DNA of 64,000 nucleotides from SFTJ01 sp051871515 (GCA_051871515.1 JBJECY010000091.1:1-64000); one strand, 5' to 3'; positions 32,936 to 42,001 are shown, numbered from the stretch's first letter. Program-made: numbers and translations. The notes: generated by a model from the sequence alone, not told the origin.

Positions 32936-34414
32936 ATGAACAACAACGATAAAGAACAAGATAAGATAAAACGTTGCAGCGGATGCCCCAAGCAAGTGCC
33001 CGATTGCGAGGGCTGTGAGGGTTGCCACCAGATATGTGGCGGCGGATGCCACCACGTGGAGGTGCGCAGCAAGTTGCAGAGCTACAATTGGCTCAGCGAC
33101 GTGCCCGGCAGCTTTAACGATTATGAGCTGGTGGAGGTGACCTTCAAAAACACTCGCAAGGGATTTTATCGCAACAGCACCCATCTGCCGCTTGAGATTG
33201 GAGACATGGTGGCTGTTGAAGCTAATCCCGGACACGATATTGGCCGTGTGTCGATGATGGGGTCATTGGTGAAACTGCAAATGAAGCGTGCCAACCTGCG
33301 CCAAGATGCCGAGATTTTGCGCATCTTCCGCAAGGCCAAGCAGAGCGACCTCGATCGCTTTGAGGAAGCCAAGGCTAAGGAAACCGACACCATGATACGC
33401 TCGCGCAAGATTGCCGAGGATTTGCACCTCAACATGAAGATTGGCGACGTGGAGTATCAGGGCGATGGCAATAAAGCAATTTTCTACTATATTGCCGATG
33501 AACGTGTCGATTTCAGGCAGCTTATCAAAGTGCTTGCCGAGGTGTTTAAGATACGCATTGAGATGAAGCAGATAGGTGCGCGCCAAGAGGCTGGCCGCAT
33601 TGGCGGTATTGGCCCTTGTGGACGCCCATTGTGCTGCTCAAGCTGGATGACAAATTTTGTGTCGGTGGCAACAAGCGCAGCGCGCTATCAGGACATCTCG
33701 CTCAATCCTCAGAAACTGGCAGGACAGTGCGCCAAGCTGAAGTGCTGCATCAACTTTGAGGTTGACGGATATGTTGAGGCAAGCAAGAAACTGCCTCCGC
33801 GCGACGTGCGCCTTGAAACCAAAGATAACACCTATTTCCATTTCAAGACCGATATCTTTAAGCGCGAAATCACTTATTCAACCGATAAGCAGATTGCTGC
33901 CAACCTGGTGACACTCAGCGCCGAGCGCGTGTTTGAAGTGATGGCACTCAACAAAAACGGTGTGCGTCCTGAGAAGTTGTTGCCCGATGATGCTCAGCAT
34001 GAAAAGGAAATGAGCGCCTATGGCGACATCATTGGTCAGGACAGCGTGTCGCGTTTCGACAAGAAAAAGAAAAAACGTGGCGACCGCAACCGTGGCGAGC
34101 GCAAGAACGCCAACGCCGGCAAACAGCCTGCCGAGCAACAGCCCGAAAAACAACAGCAGGGCGGTGGCAACGCTGCCGGCAACAAGGACCGTCGCAACAA
34201 CAATCGCCGTGGCGACAACCGAGTTAACGCCGGTAACAAACCATCGGATAATGCTAATCGTCAACCCGACGAGAACCGACCTGTGCAGCAAGCTGGTGAA
34301 CAAAAAAGCAAGAACAATCACCGCCGTGGCGACAAGCGCGGCAATAACGGCAAAAACAAAGATTCGCAAGCCAATGGCCGACGTCAAGAGAATAATAAGA
34401 ACGAAAATAATTGA
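32936..34414 (+). CDS. PSP1-domain protein, RicT (YaaT) homologue with Cys-rich head and disordered tail
   Basis: The 492-residue protein has three parts. Residues 14-38 hold seven cysteines (positions 14, 17, 24, 27, 30, 34, 38). Residues about 50-330 form the PSP1/RicT core, with GGIGPCGRPLCCSSW near residue 226-240 and QCAKLKCCINFE, the cysteines that in the family are linked to Fe-S binding. From about residue 370 the tail is rich in Asn, Arg, Lys and Gln with repeated RRGD-like units and should be disordered. In B. subtilis RicT belongs to the Y-complex that directs RNase Y. No RicA or RicF gene is seen here. It overlaps gldH by 41 bases if that gene starts at 34374. Confidence 0.9.
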   Translation: MNNNDKEQDKIKRCSGCPKQVPDCEGCEGCHQICGGGCHHVEVRSKLQSYNWLSDVPGSFNDYELVEVTFKNTRKGFYRNSTHLPLEIGDMVAVEANPGHDIGRVSMMGSLVKLQMKRANLRQDAEILRIFRKAKQSDLDRFEEAKAKETDTMIRSRKIAEDLHLNMKIGDVEYQGDGNKAIFYYIADERVDFRQLIKVLAEVFKIRIEMKQIGARQEAGRIGGIGPCGRPLCCSSWMTNFVSVATSAARYQDISLNPQKLAGQCAKLKCCINFEVDGYVEASKKLPPRDVRLETKDNTYFHFKTDIFKREITYSTDKQIAANLVTLSAERVFEVMALNKNGVRPEKLLPDDAQHEKEMSAYGDIIGQDSVSRFDKKKKKRGDRNRGERKNANAGKQPAEQQPEKQQQGGGNAAGNKDRRNNNRRGDNRVNAGNKPSDNANRQPDENRPVQQAGEQKSKNNHRRGDKRGNNGKNKDSQANGRRQENNKNENN

Positions 34415-34901
34415 TTGTTTAAAAGGTGTGCACTTGCTTTGGGCAAGTGCCGCCTTGGCTTTTGTGGTGTGCTTGGGCGCTTGTTCGCCTAAGCATTCTT
34501 CTTATAGCGAATTCTCTGATGTGCCTCAGCAAGGGTGGACTCATAACAGTCCGCTCTATTTCACTCCACAATACGGCGACTCGCTGGGCTATTACGACAT
34601 TGCCGTAGCCATAAGGCACGACCAGGAATATGCTTATCGCAACCTAAGCATCACAGCCGACTTTATTGGCGATAACTACAGGCTTACGCGTCGCATTATC
34701 AATGTGGAGCTTGCCGACATCTTTGGCACATGGAAAGGGTCGGGCTTTGGCGCGCTCTATCAGTTTAAGCAAGTGGTTCTCACGCGCGTGCCGGCTCACT
34801 CCATTCACCGCATTGTGCTGTGGCAAAGCATGACCGACATTGACACCGTGCGCAACATCAATAACGTGGGAGTGATTATAACTCCTTCATCCAATGAATA
34901 G
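34374..34901 (+). CDS. gldH: GldH-type lipoprotein
   Basis: The product has about 175 residues with a lipoprotein signal, WASAALAFVVCLGAC, in which the final Cys is the lipidation site. The mature part matches the GldH family of gliding-motility-associated lipoproteins, which persists in non-gliding Bacteroidales with an unclear role. The start is uncertain: ATG at 34374 gives 18 residues before the hydrophobic core and overlaps the previous gene by 41 bases; GTG at 34428 would also give a workable signal. Translational coupling to the RicT-like gene is likely. Confidence 0.8.
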   Translation: MADVKRIIRTKIIDCLKGVHLLWASAALAFVVCLGACSPKHSSYSEFSDVPQQGWTHNSPLYFTPQYGDSLGYYDIAVAIRHDQEYAYRNLSITADFIGDNYRLTRRIINVELADIFGTWKGSGFGALYQFKQVVLTRVPAHSIHRIVLWQSMTDIDTVRNINNVGVIITPSSNE

Positions 34902-34962
34902 TTGCGGCAATCATAACCTCGCTTCCCCCTTTCAAGAAGTCAAAAAATAACAATAGATAATA

Positions 34963-35607
34963 ATGGAGTTGCATAAAGACAAAGTTGATGCACTGATTTT
35001 TGACATGGATGGTACCTTGTGGGATGCCATGGACTCTTATGCCGAAGTGTGGAACGTGGCGTTTGCCGAGTTGGGCATACCCCTTGTGCTCACAGGTGAT
35101 GACTTGAAAGATGGTATGGGATTGTCGATTGACCAAATTCTTGATATGCTCAAGCAACGGCACTGCATTGATGTTGACCGCGACAGGTTTCTGGCACGAG
35201 TTGACGAGATTGAAAACGAGATTATGCCTAAGATTGGCGGCGTGCCTTACGAAGGTATGGTTGAGGGCATGCAGTTGCTCGCGCAGAGTTATAGGTTATT
35301 TCTTGTGAGCAATTGCGGTGTGCAGGGCTTGCAGAATTTCATGCGTTACACCGGCATTGAATCATATATCACTGACTTTGTGTCGTATGGGATGAGACAA
35401 TGTGGCAAGGCCGACAATTTGTTGTATCTCTGCGATAATCATAAGGTGGCATGTGCCGTGTATGTGGGCGATACGCAGAGTGACTGCAACAGCGCGCATG
35501 CGGCTGGCATGCCTTTTGTGTATGCAGCTTATGGCTTTGGCGATTGCTCGGACTACGAATTGCGTTGCGAGAGCTTTGCCGAAGTGGTGAACTGTTTTAA
35601 AAAGTGA
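34963..35607 (+). CDS. HAD-superfamily phosphatase (phosphoglycolate phosphatase-like)
   Basis: The 214-residue protein has the HAD motif I FDMDGTLWD (residues 14-22), motif II in FLVSNCG, the motif III lysine in the region before the CGKADNLL block and motif IV in VYVGDTQSDCNSA. A small helical cap lies between motifs I and II, so it is a subfamily I enzyme acting on small phosphometabolites. The exact substrate cannot be read from sequence. It follows gldH by 61 bases and precedes the M24 gene by 37 bases. Confidence 0.88.
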   Translation: MELHKDKVDALIFDMDGTLWDAMDSYAEVWNVAFAELGIPLVLTGDDLKDGMGLSIDQILDMLKQRHCIDVDRDRFLARVDEIENEIMPKIGGVPYEGMVEGMQLLAQSYRLFLVSNCGVQGLQNFMRYTGIESYITDFVSYGMRQCGKADNLLYLCDNHKVACAVYVGDTQSDCNSAHAAGMPFVYAAYGFGDCSDYELRCESFAEVVNCFKK

Positions 35608-35644
35608 AGAAAAAAGGAAACTACAATAATAAAACGGAAATATA

Positions 35645-36817
35645 ATGAACAGTATGATATCAAAAGGGTGGGAGCAAGAGATTGCCCATCGCACCGAGCG
35701 AATCTCGGCAGCATTGCGTGAAAGCGCCATTGATGCCATTCTGATTAGCTCAAACGTAAATCTCTATTATGCCACAAGCCGTGTGTTTGCAGGCTATTGC
35801 TACATCACTGCCTCCGGCGAGGTGCAATATTTTGTGCGTCGTCCGGTGGGCATCACCGATGCTAATGTGAAATATATACGCAAACCTGAGCAGATTGCCG
35901 AAATGCTTGCTGCCAAACCCGCCTCGCTTGCCATTGAGCACGATATGCCTTATGCCGACGTGTTGCGCCTGCAGGCGGCATTTGCCGGCGTTAAGACTGT
36001 CAATGCATCGGCTATCATGCGCCGCATCCGTGCGGTGAAATCGCCGTTTGAGATTGAGTTGCTGCGCCGCTGTGGCATCAGCCATGTGGAGAGCTATCGC
36101 CAGATTCCGCATATCTACACTGAGGGCATGAGCGACGTTGAACTGCAAATTGAACTTGAACACAAGTTGCGCCTTAATGGCTGCTTGGGCCTTTTCAGGA
36201 TTGCTGGCCAATCGATGGAACTGTTTATGGCAAACATCTTGTGCGGCAATAATGCTGATGCTCCTTCGCCTTATGACTTTGCCATGGGCGGAGCCGGTGC
36301 CGATAAATCGTTGCCGGTGGGTGCCAACGGCAGCATCATTCACCCGGGAATGACGGTGATGGTTGATGCATGCGGCAATTTTAATGGCTACATGACCGAC
36401 ATGACGCGCAGTTATAAGGTGGGAGATGTGCTCGAGTTGGCTGAGAAAGCGCATAACTGCTCGGTGGAGATATGCCACGCTTTGCAGAAGATGGCGCGTG
36501 TGGGCGTTGAAGCACATTGCCTCTATGATAAGGCGGTTGAGATGGCTGAGCAAGCCGGTTTGGGCGATTATTTCATGGGCCATGCACAAAAGGCCGGCTT
36601 TGTGGGTCACGGCGTGGGCATAGAAATCAACGAGGCTCCGGTGCTCTCGGCTCGCAGCAAAGATGTGCTTGAAAAGGGCAATGTGATTGCCGTTGAGCCA
36701 AAGTTTGTGATTCCGGGCGTTGGCGCTGTGGGTATTGAGAACACTTATGCCGTGAGCGATGATGAAGCCATTTGCCTCACCGTGATGCCCGAGGAGCTGA
36801 TGCAGCTTTCTGATTGA
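35645..36817 (+). CDS. M24 family metallopeptidase (Xaa-Pro aminopeptidase-like)
   Basis: The 390-residue protein has a creatinase-like N-terminal domain (about 1-150) and a pita-bread catalytic domain. The five metal ligands are visible in order: Asp in MVDACGN, Asp in MTDMTRS, His in GHGVGIEINEAP, Glu in AVEPKF and Glu in GIENTY. The family removes N-terminal residues before proline or acts on related dipeptides; specificity is not determined. It is probably cytosolic, with no signal peptide. It seems to belong to a loose operon with the HAD gene and the CCA-type gene. Confidence 0.92.
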   Translation: MNSMISKGWEQEIAHRTERISAALRESAIDAILISSNVNLYYATSRVFAGYCYITASGEVQYFVRRPVGITDANVKYIRKPEQIAEMLAAKPASLAIEHDMPYADVLRLQAAFAGVKTVNASAIMRRIRAVKSPFEIELLRRCGISHVESYRQIPHIYTEGMSDVELQIELEHKLRLNGCLGLFRIAGQSMELFMANILCGNNADAPSPYDFAMGGAGADKSLPVGANGSIIHPGMTVMVDACGNFNGYMTDMTRSYKVGDVLELAEKAHNCSVEICHALQKMARVGVEAHCLYDKAVEMAEQAGLGDYFMGHAQKAGFVGHGVGIEINEAPVLSARSKDVLEKGNVIAVEPKFVIPGVGAVGIENTYAVSDDEAICLTVMPEELMQLSD

Positions 36818-36887
36818 AGCTAACGAAGCTGTATCTCCGTTTAAACTAAGTTTATAAAAACAGAAAACGACAAACATATTCACACTG

Positions 36888-38318
36888 ATGAATATCGACA
36901 CAACAAAAATTGCTGAGCACATGAGCAATCAGGTGTTTCACATGGTGGGCGAGGTGGCCGACGAGCTACAACGCCAATGCTATGTGGTGGGCGGCTATGT
37001 GCGCGACATTTTTCTTGAACGCACATCAAAAGACATCGACTTTGTGACGGTGGGCAGTGGGCTTGAACTGGCTGAGATGGTTGCCAAGCGTTGGGGCAAG
37101 GGCGCTAAACTTGCTGTTTTCCCTAATTTTGGCACTGCTCAGGTGAAGCGCCATGGAGTGGAGCTTGAGTTTGTGGGTGCCCGCAAGGAGTCATATAACA
37201 GCAACAGCCGCAAACCAAAGGTTGAGGACGGCACGTTGCGTGACGACCAATGCCGCCGCGACTTCACCATCAATGCCATGGCAATCTCGGTGAACCGCGA
37301 TAACTTTGGCGAGTTGCTCGACCCTTTTGACGGTCTTGGCGATTTGCAGCGCCGCATTATTCGCACTCCGCTTGATGCCGACATCACCTTCAGCGACGAC
37401 CCTCTGCGCATGATGCGTGCTGTGAGGTTTGCCACCCAGCTTGGCTTTGACATTTACCCTGAGACGTTTCAGGCAATTGCTCGCAACCGGCATCGCATCG
37501 AAATCATCTCAAAAGAGCGCATCATCGACGAGTTGGGCAAGATAATACGTTCCAACAAGCCGTCGCGTGGATTTGCGTTGCTCAACGAATGTGGATTGTT
37601 GGAGCTGATTTTCCCTGAGTTGGTGGCGCTTCAGGGCGTGGAAACCGTGAATGGGCGTGGCCACAAAGATAACTTTTGGCACACCATGCAGGTGCTTGAC
37701 AATGTTGCCGCAAAAACTGATAATGAATGGTTGCGTTGGGCTGCTGTGTTTCATGATTTGGGCAAGGCTGCCACCAAACGTTGGGACGAGAATGTGGGCT
37801 GGACTTTTCATAACCACAATTATGTGGGTGAGAAGATGGTGCCGCGTATTTTCACGCGCATGAAACTGCCGCTCAACGAGCACATGAAATATGTGAAAAA
37901 ACTGGTGGGATTGCATATGCGACCAATAGCATTGGTTGAGGACGAGGTCACTGATTCGGCTGTGCGCAGGTTGTTGTTTGATGCCGGCGACGACATTGAT
38001 GACCTGATGATGCTTTGTGAGGCTGACATCACCTCGAAAAACGCTCAGAAGGTAAGCCGGTTGTTGCAGAACTTTGCTGTGGTGAGGCAAAAACTCATCG
38101 ACATTGAGGAGAAAGACCGTGTGCGCAACTTTCAGCCGCCTGTTTCGGGCGAGGAGATTATGCGCGTATTCAATTTGCCGCCATCGCAGCCAGTGGGCAT
38201 CATCAAGAACGCCATTAAGGATGCCATTCTTGATGGTGTGATTGCTAACGATTATGCTCAAGCTTATGAGTATATGCTAAAAGTGGCTGCTGAGCATGGC
38301 ATTTTCCCGGCAGAATAA
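36888..38318 (+). CDS. cca: CCA tRNA nucleotidyltransferase-type enzyme with HD domain
   Basis: The 476-residue protein has the class II poly(A) polymerase/CCA-enzyme head: GGYVRDIFLERTSKDIDFVTVG gives the GG and DxD active-site blocks, followed by RRDFTINAMA and DPLRMMRAVRFA. A C-terminal HD domain has VFHDLGKAATK near residue 288. It should add or repair the CCA end of tRNAs. The HD part has phosphatase activity in related enzymes. Length fits the Bacteroidetes type. It ends at a terminator at 38344. Confidence 0.93.
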   Translation: MNIDTTKIAEHMSNQVFHMVGEVADELQRQCYVVGGYVRDIFLERTSKDIDFVTVGSGLELAEMVAKRWGKGAKLAVFPNFGTAQVKRHGVELEFVGARKESYNSNSRKPKVEDGTLRDDQCRRDFTINAMAISVNRDNFGELLDPFDGLGDLQRRIIRTPLDADITFSDDPLRMMRAVRFATQLGFDIYPETFQAIARNRHRIEIISKERIIDELGKIIRSNKPSRGFALLNECGLLELIFPELVALQGVETVNGRGHKDNFWHTMQVLDNVAAKTDNEWLRWAAVFHDLGKAATKRWDENVGWTFHNHNYVGEKMVPRIFTRMKLPLNEHMKYVKKLVGLHMRPIALVEDEVTDSAVRRLLFDAGDDIDDLMMLCEADITSKNAQKVSRLLQNFAVVRQKLIDIEEKDRVRNFQPPVSGEEIMRVFNLPPSQPVGIIKNAIKDAILDGVIANDYAQAYEYMLKVAAEHGIFPAE

Positions 38319-38343
38319 AGTGAAATTTATGATAATGTGGGGT

Positions 38344-38368
38344 GGGGCAATTGTCCTGCCCTTTTTTT
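38344..38368 (+). terminator. Intrinsic terminator after cca
   Basis: GGGGCA pairs with TGCCCT (one G-U pair, 7-nt loop) and is followed by seven T residues. It directly abuts the convergent gtrA stop. Confidence 0.7.
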
Positions 38369-38855
38369 ATTTTGTGCGGAAAGTGATGAGCCTATTGAAG
38401 ATGTAGTTGCAAAGAGTGTACACAACCATGCCAATAAGCACTGCGGCATATTCGCCAATGGCAGCCGCATCGAGCGAGCACATGGTGAAGTCGGTGCCCA
38501 AAAGACCTATTGAAAAATCTTTCATTGGGTTGCGGATGATGAGCAATGTGATAAATTGCAGTCCAAAGCAAAGCAGAAAGCCGCTGAGAAACAAAAATGC
38601 TTCTTTGAGTATCTTGGTGTCGTGAGTCTTAAACACCCATTCTTTGTTCCAAATAAAGCTGTTGATTACTCCGGCGATGTAGCCAATGGTGTCGGCAAGC
38701 ATCAGTTTAAGGCCTAATAGCTCGTTACACACAAATATCACCACGAGGGTGATGAGAGAGTTGCTCACGCCCACAATGGCGTATTTGATGAGTTGTATTG
38801 CTGTGGTTCGGGTATTATCGTTCATTGCGTAATAGTTTTTTGTTGCCATTGGCAT
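38367..38855 (-). CDS. GtrA family membrane protein
   Basis: The 162-residue protein has four hydrophobic segments and the GtrA family blocks KYAIVGVSNSLITL near the start and a SFIWNKEWVF block. The family is linked to flipping or moving prenyl-linked sugars across the inner membrane for polysaccharide modification. The specific polysaccharide is unknown. It is transcribed divergently from the acyltransferase at 39121, which may also act on surface glycans. A -7 element lies at 38933. Confidence 0.88.
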   Translation of the reverse strand: MPMATKNYYAMNDNTRTTAIQLIKYAIVGVSNSLITLVVIFVCNELLGLKLMLADTIGYIAGVINSFIWNKEWVFKTHDTKILKEAFLFLSGFLLCFGLQFITLLIIRNPMKDFSIGLLGTDFTMCSLDAAAIGEYAAVLIGMVVYTLCNYIFNRLITFRTK

Positions 38856-38932
38856 TGTGCCTATGTTGCGCTATGTGTGCAGGGCGGGGCTGTGGAGTGC
38901 AAACCTCATGCCCACCTTGCTAAAATTTTTAA

Positions 38933-38940
38933 CAAAGGTA
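38933..38940 (-). promoter_or_regulatory. -7 promoter element for gtrA
   Basis: The minus strand reads TACCTTTG, matching TAnnTTTG, 77 bases before the ATG. Confidence 0.5.
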
Positions 38941-39068
38941 ACAATTTTATGTGAGTTTGATGTGTTTACCTTCACTAAAATGCACAAATTTTTCAGATTT
39001 CTGTTTCCTGAAAAATGAGTTGTGAAGTGGTGTGTACTACCGCTTTTGCCTCAAAGGAATTTATTTGC

Positions 39069-39076
39069 TATATTTG
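39069..39076 (+). promoter_or_regulatory. -7 promoter element for the acyltransferase gene
   Basis: TATATTTGTG matches TAnnTTTG. It lies inside the longer open frame from 39022, so the true start must be downstream of it; the ATG at 39121 is 44 bases away. Confidence 0.6.
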
Positions 39077-39120
39077 TGGTGATAATTATTCCCACCTCGT
39101 TAAGAACAAAAACAGAAAAG

Positions 39121-40209
39121 ATGCATAGCGAAGATGATAAAGGCGTTTTGTCGCTCACGGTGTCGGCATTGAGGCTGCCAATGGCTATTGGGGTGGTTTT
39201 TATCCATATTTCATTTAGCAGTGTAATGGTGCAAGGTCATTTTGCTATTGACCGTGCTCAGGTTCCTGTGTATGCAATCTTTGAACAACTGCTATGCAAT
39301 CAATTTGTACGCATTGCTGTTCCGTTTTTCTTTTTTGTGTCGGGATATTTTTTCTTTAAAGAAGGGAATCTCACATTGAGGAGTTACATTGCAAAGTTAA
39401 AGAGGCGTGCATATACATTGTTGATGCCATATATGACGTGGAATATGATATATGTGTTGTTATACTTTGTCACACAGTGTTTTATTTGTTCGCTCACTTC
39501 AGGTCGCAACAAATTAGTAGTTGACTATGGCTTGATTGATTGGTTAAATGTGTTTTGGTCACTTAAAGATGGTATGCCTATTTGTTATCCGTTGTGGTTT
39601 GTGCGAGACTTGATGCTTGTTGTAGTTTTGTCGCCGTTGGTGTATGTGTTGTTGCAAAAGCTTAAGGTTATTGCTTTGGTTGTATTTGCATTACTATTTT
39701 TATATTGTCCAATTGATAGTGAACCGGCATTGCCGTTGTTTGGTATGTTCTATTTCGCTTTTGGGGCATGGTTCTCGCTTCGTCGCGTTGATTTTACTGT
39801 GGCGTTCTCAAGGCATCGTTGGCTTCTTGCAGTATTATATGTCATTCTCACATTGATTGATGTTCTCAGGTGGTATAATGGCGTTGATGGATTTTATGAA
39901 ATCAGAGAATTGAGCCTGTTGGTTGGCTTGATGATGGTGATTGGCTTTGTGGCTCATTACATCAGCCGTTGTGGTCAGGTGCGTGTATTGGCACCGGCTG
40001 GTTGTGCGTTTTTCTTATTTGCTTTTCATAGTATGCCACTTAACTTGGCAAGTAAGTTATGGCTGACAACATTGCCAGTCACCGATGGATGTTTGATTTT
40101 AGGTGTTATACTACTGCCATTGCTGTTATCTGCAATTGGCATTGGTCTATATTTGTTGTTGCAGCGTTATGCCAGTCCGGTTGCTCGATTGCTAACTGGT
40201 GGCAGATGA
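39121..40209 (+). CDS. Acyltransferase family 3 membrane protein
   Basis: The product has 362 residues from the ATG at 39121. An open frame from 39022 would add 33 residues but spans the promoter, so it was rejected. About ten membrane segments fit the acyltransferase 3 (OafA/WecH) family, with the early RLPMAIGVVFIHISF block carrying the expected His, and FFFVSGYFFF. The family O-acylates sugars of surface polysaccharides or related lipids. Its base composition is noticeably more AT-rich than its neighbours, which may point to transfer. It ends 11 bases from the convergent nth gene. Confidence 0.87.
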   Translation: MHSEDDKGVLSLTVSALRLPMAIGVVFIHISFSSVMVQGHFAIDRAQVPVYAIFEQLLCNQFVRIAVPFFFFVSGYFFFKEGNLTLRSYIAKLKRRAYTLLMPYMTWNMIYVLLYFVTQCFICSLTSGRNKLVVDYGLIDWLNVFWSLKDGMPICYPLWFVRDLMLVVVLSPLVYVLLQKLKVIALVVFALLFLYCPIDSEPALPLFGMFYFAFGAWFSLRRVDFTVAFSRHRWLLAVLYVILTLIDVLRWYNGVDGFYEIRELSLLVGLMMVIGFVAHYISRCGQVRVLAPAGCAFFLFAFHSMPLNLASKLWLTTLPVTDGCLILGVILLPLLLSAIGIGLYLLLQRYASPVARLLTGGR

Positions 40210-40220
40210 TAATCAGTTTC

Positions 40221-40862
40221 TTATTTTGTGTTTTTTGCATAGAAGCGGCAGGCGTCGCGTATTCCGCACTCCAAGCAATTGGGCTTGCGGGCGGTGCAGA
40301 TGTATCGGCCGTGCAGTATGAGCCAATGATGGGCGCGAGCCACCACTTCTTTTGGAAAGTATTTCATGAGCGTCTGTTCGGTTTCAAGCGGAGTGCGGCT
40401 GCCTGTGGTGAGCCCAATGCGCTCCGACACCCGGAATACGTGGGTGTCAACAGCCATCGCCGCTTGGTCGAATACCACTGATAGAATCACATTGGCGGTT
40501 TTGCGACCCACACCCGGCAGTTTCACCAGTTCCTCCATAGTGTCGGGCACCACGCCTTGATACACGTCAACAAGCATATTTGCCATGCCGCTCAGGTTTT
40601 TGGCTTTGTTGTTTGGATAGGAAACACTTTTAATGAATTGGTAGATGTCTTCAACACTTGCTTTTGCCATGTCCTGAGGGGTGGGGTAGGCTTCAAAGAG
40701 TGCCGGTGTGACCATGTTGATGCGCTTGTCGGTGCATTGAGCTGAGAGTATCACAGCCACCAGCAGCTGATAGGGCGAGTTGTAGTGCAACTCGGTTTGT
40801 GCTGTGGGCATGTTGTCTTGAAACCAGTTGATGATTGCTTGATAGCGCTTTTTTGTTGTCAT
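40221..40862 (-). CDS. nth: Endonuclease III
   Basis: Nth is a DNA glycosylase/AP lyase that removes oxidised pyrimidines. From the ATG at 40862 it has 213 residues, the usual size; an upstream frame to 40904 would add 14 unusual residues. The helix-hairpin-helix and catalytic Lys lie in LPGVGRKTANVI, the catalytic Asp in AVDTHVFRVSER, and the [4Fe-4S] cluster in the C-x6-C-x2-C-x5-C pattern of CTARKPNCLECGIRDAC. It follows pheS, separated by a strong terminator. Confidence 0.96.
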   Translation of the reverse strand: MTTKKRYQAIINWFQDNMPTAQTELHYNSPYQLLVAVILSAQCTDKRINMVTPALFEAYPTPQDMAKASVEDIYQFIKSVSYPNNKAKNLSGMANMLVDVYQGVVPDTMEELVKLPGVGRKTANVILSVVFDQAAMAVDTHVFRVSERIGLTTGSRTPLETEQTLMKYFPKEVVARAHHWLILHGRYICTARKPNCLECGIRDACRFYAKNTK

Positions 40863-40888
40863 GGGTGATGGAAAGTGGTGAGTAATTA

Positions 40889-40937
40889 TAAAAAGCAAAG
40901 GCACAATCTCAATTGACTGATGAGATTAGTGCCTTTG
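40889..40937 (-). terminator. Intrinsic terminator after pheS
   Basis: CAAAGGCAC with GTGCCTTTG and AATCTCA with TGAGATT form a 16-bp stem with one bulged base. On the minus strand a CTTTTTATAA tract follows. It separates pheS from nth. Confidence 0.78.
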
Positions 40938-40955
40938 GTGATATTTTGTTATTTG

Positions 40956-41975
40956 TTAATGAGCCGACTTAAATTCTTCAAGGAAACGCACATCGTTTTC
41001 TGAGAACATGCGCAAGTCTTTCACGCGATATTTGAGGTTGGTGATGCGCTCAATGCCCATACCCAGAGCAAATCCGGTGTAAACTTTGCTGTCGATGCCG
41101 CATGACTCGAGCACGTTGGGGTCAACCATGCCGCAACCCAATATCTCAACCCATCCGGTGCCTTTGCAGAATGCGCAACCTTTACCACCGCACAGGTCAC
41201 ATGAGATGTCCATTTCAGCCGATGGCTCGGTGAATGGGAAATATGATGGGCGCAGACGTATTTTTGTTTCTGGTCCAAACATCTCTTGAGCGAAGTAGAG
41301 CAGCACTTGCTTGAGGTCGGCAAAGGTGACGTTCTTGTCAACGTAGAGTGCTTCAACTTGGTGGAAGAAGCAGTGAGCGCGTGCCGAGATTGCCTCGTTG
41401 CGATAAACTCGTCCCGGGCAGATGATGCGAATGGGCGGTTGGGCATGCTCCATCACGCGGCTTTGCACGCTCGAGGTGTGGGTGCGCAGCAGCACGTCGG
41501 GGTTGCGTTGCACAAAGAAGGTGTCTTGCATGTCGCGTGCGGGATGGTCCTCGGCAAAGTTGAGCGACGAGAACACGTGCCAGTCGTCTTCCACCTCAGG
41601 GCCTTCGGCAATGGTGAATCCCAGACGAGAGAAGATGTCGATAATCTCTTTGCGCACGAGCGAGATGGGATGGCGAGTGCCAATTTCTTGTGGGGCGCTT
41701 GTACGGGTGAGGTCGATATCAACATTCTCAACCGACTTCGACTCAAATTCTTCGCGCAGAGCGTTGATTTTCTCGGTTGCGAGGGTCTTCAGTTCGTTGA
41801 GCTTCTGACCAATTTCACGCTTCTGCTCGTTGGGAACATTACGAAAGTCGTTGAAGAGTGCGGTAATCTCGCCTTTACGGCTAAGATATTTTATTCTCAG
41901 GGCTTCCAATGCCTCGGCGTTGTTTGCCGTCATTGCTTCAATTTGCTCTTTCAGAGCCTGTATTTTTTCTATCAT
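40956..41975 (-). CDS. pheS: Phenylalanine-tRNA ligase alpha subunit
   Basis: PheS is the catalytic alpha chain that charges tRNA(Phe). The 339-residue protein has an N-terminal coiled coil (residues 1-85), then class II synthetase blocks including HPISLVRKEI and GPEVEDDWHVFSSLNF, RTHTSSVQ (motif 2 region) and GFALGMGIERI (motif 3). A CDLCGGKGCAFCKGTGWVEI stretch near residues 258-277 carries four cysteines, a feature of some bacterial PheS. Length is normal. pheT, the beta subunit, is not adjacent and not in the window. Confidence 0.96.
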   Translation of the reverse strand: MIEKIQALKEQIEAMTANNAEALEALRIKYLSRKGEITALFNDFRNVPNEQKREIGQKLNELKTLATEKINALREEFESKSVENVDIDLTRTSAPQEIGTRHPISLVRKEIIDIFSRLGFTIAEGPEVEDDWHVFSSLNFAEDHPARDMQDTFFVQRNPDVLLRTHTSSVQSRVMEHAQPPIRIICPGRVYRNEAISARAHCFFHQVEALYVDKNVTFADLKQVLLYFAQEMFGPETKIRLRPSYFPFTEPSAEMDISCDLCGGKGCAFCKGTGWVEILGCGMVDPNVLESCGIDSKVYTGFALGMGIERITNLKYRVKDLRMFSENDVRFLEEFKSAH

Positions 41976-42001
41976 TTGATTGTGCTGAATAATTACGGAC
42001 G

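Noticed and set aside
34020..34373. Long open frame in front of gldH, rich in Thr and Ala
   Set aside because: It is a shadow of the RicT-like coding region in another frame; only the part from about 34374 has its own gene character.
39022..39120. N-terminal extension of the acyltransferase frame
   Set aside because: It overlaps the promoter element TATATTTG at 39069-39076, so it should not be transcribed.
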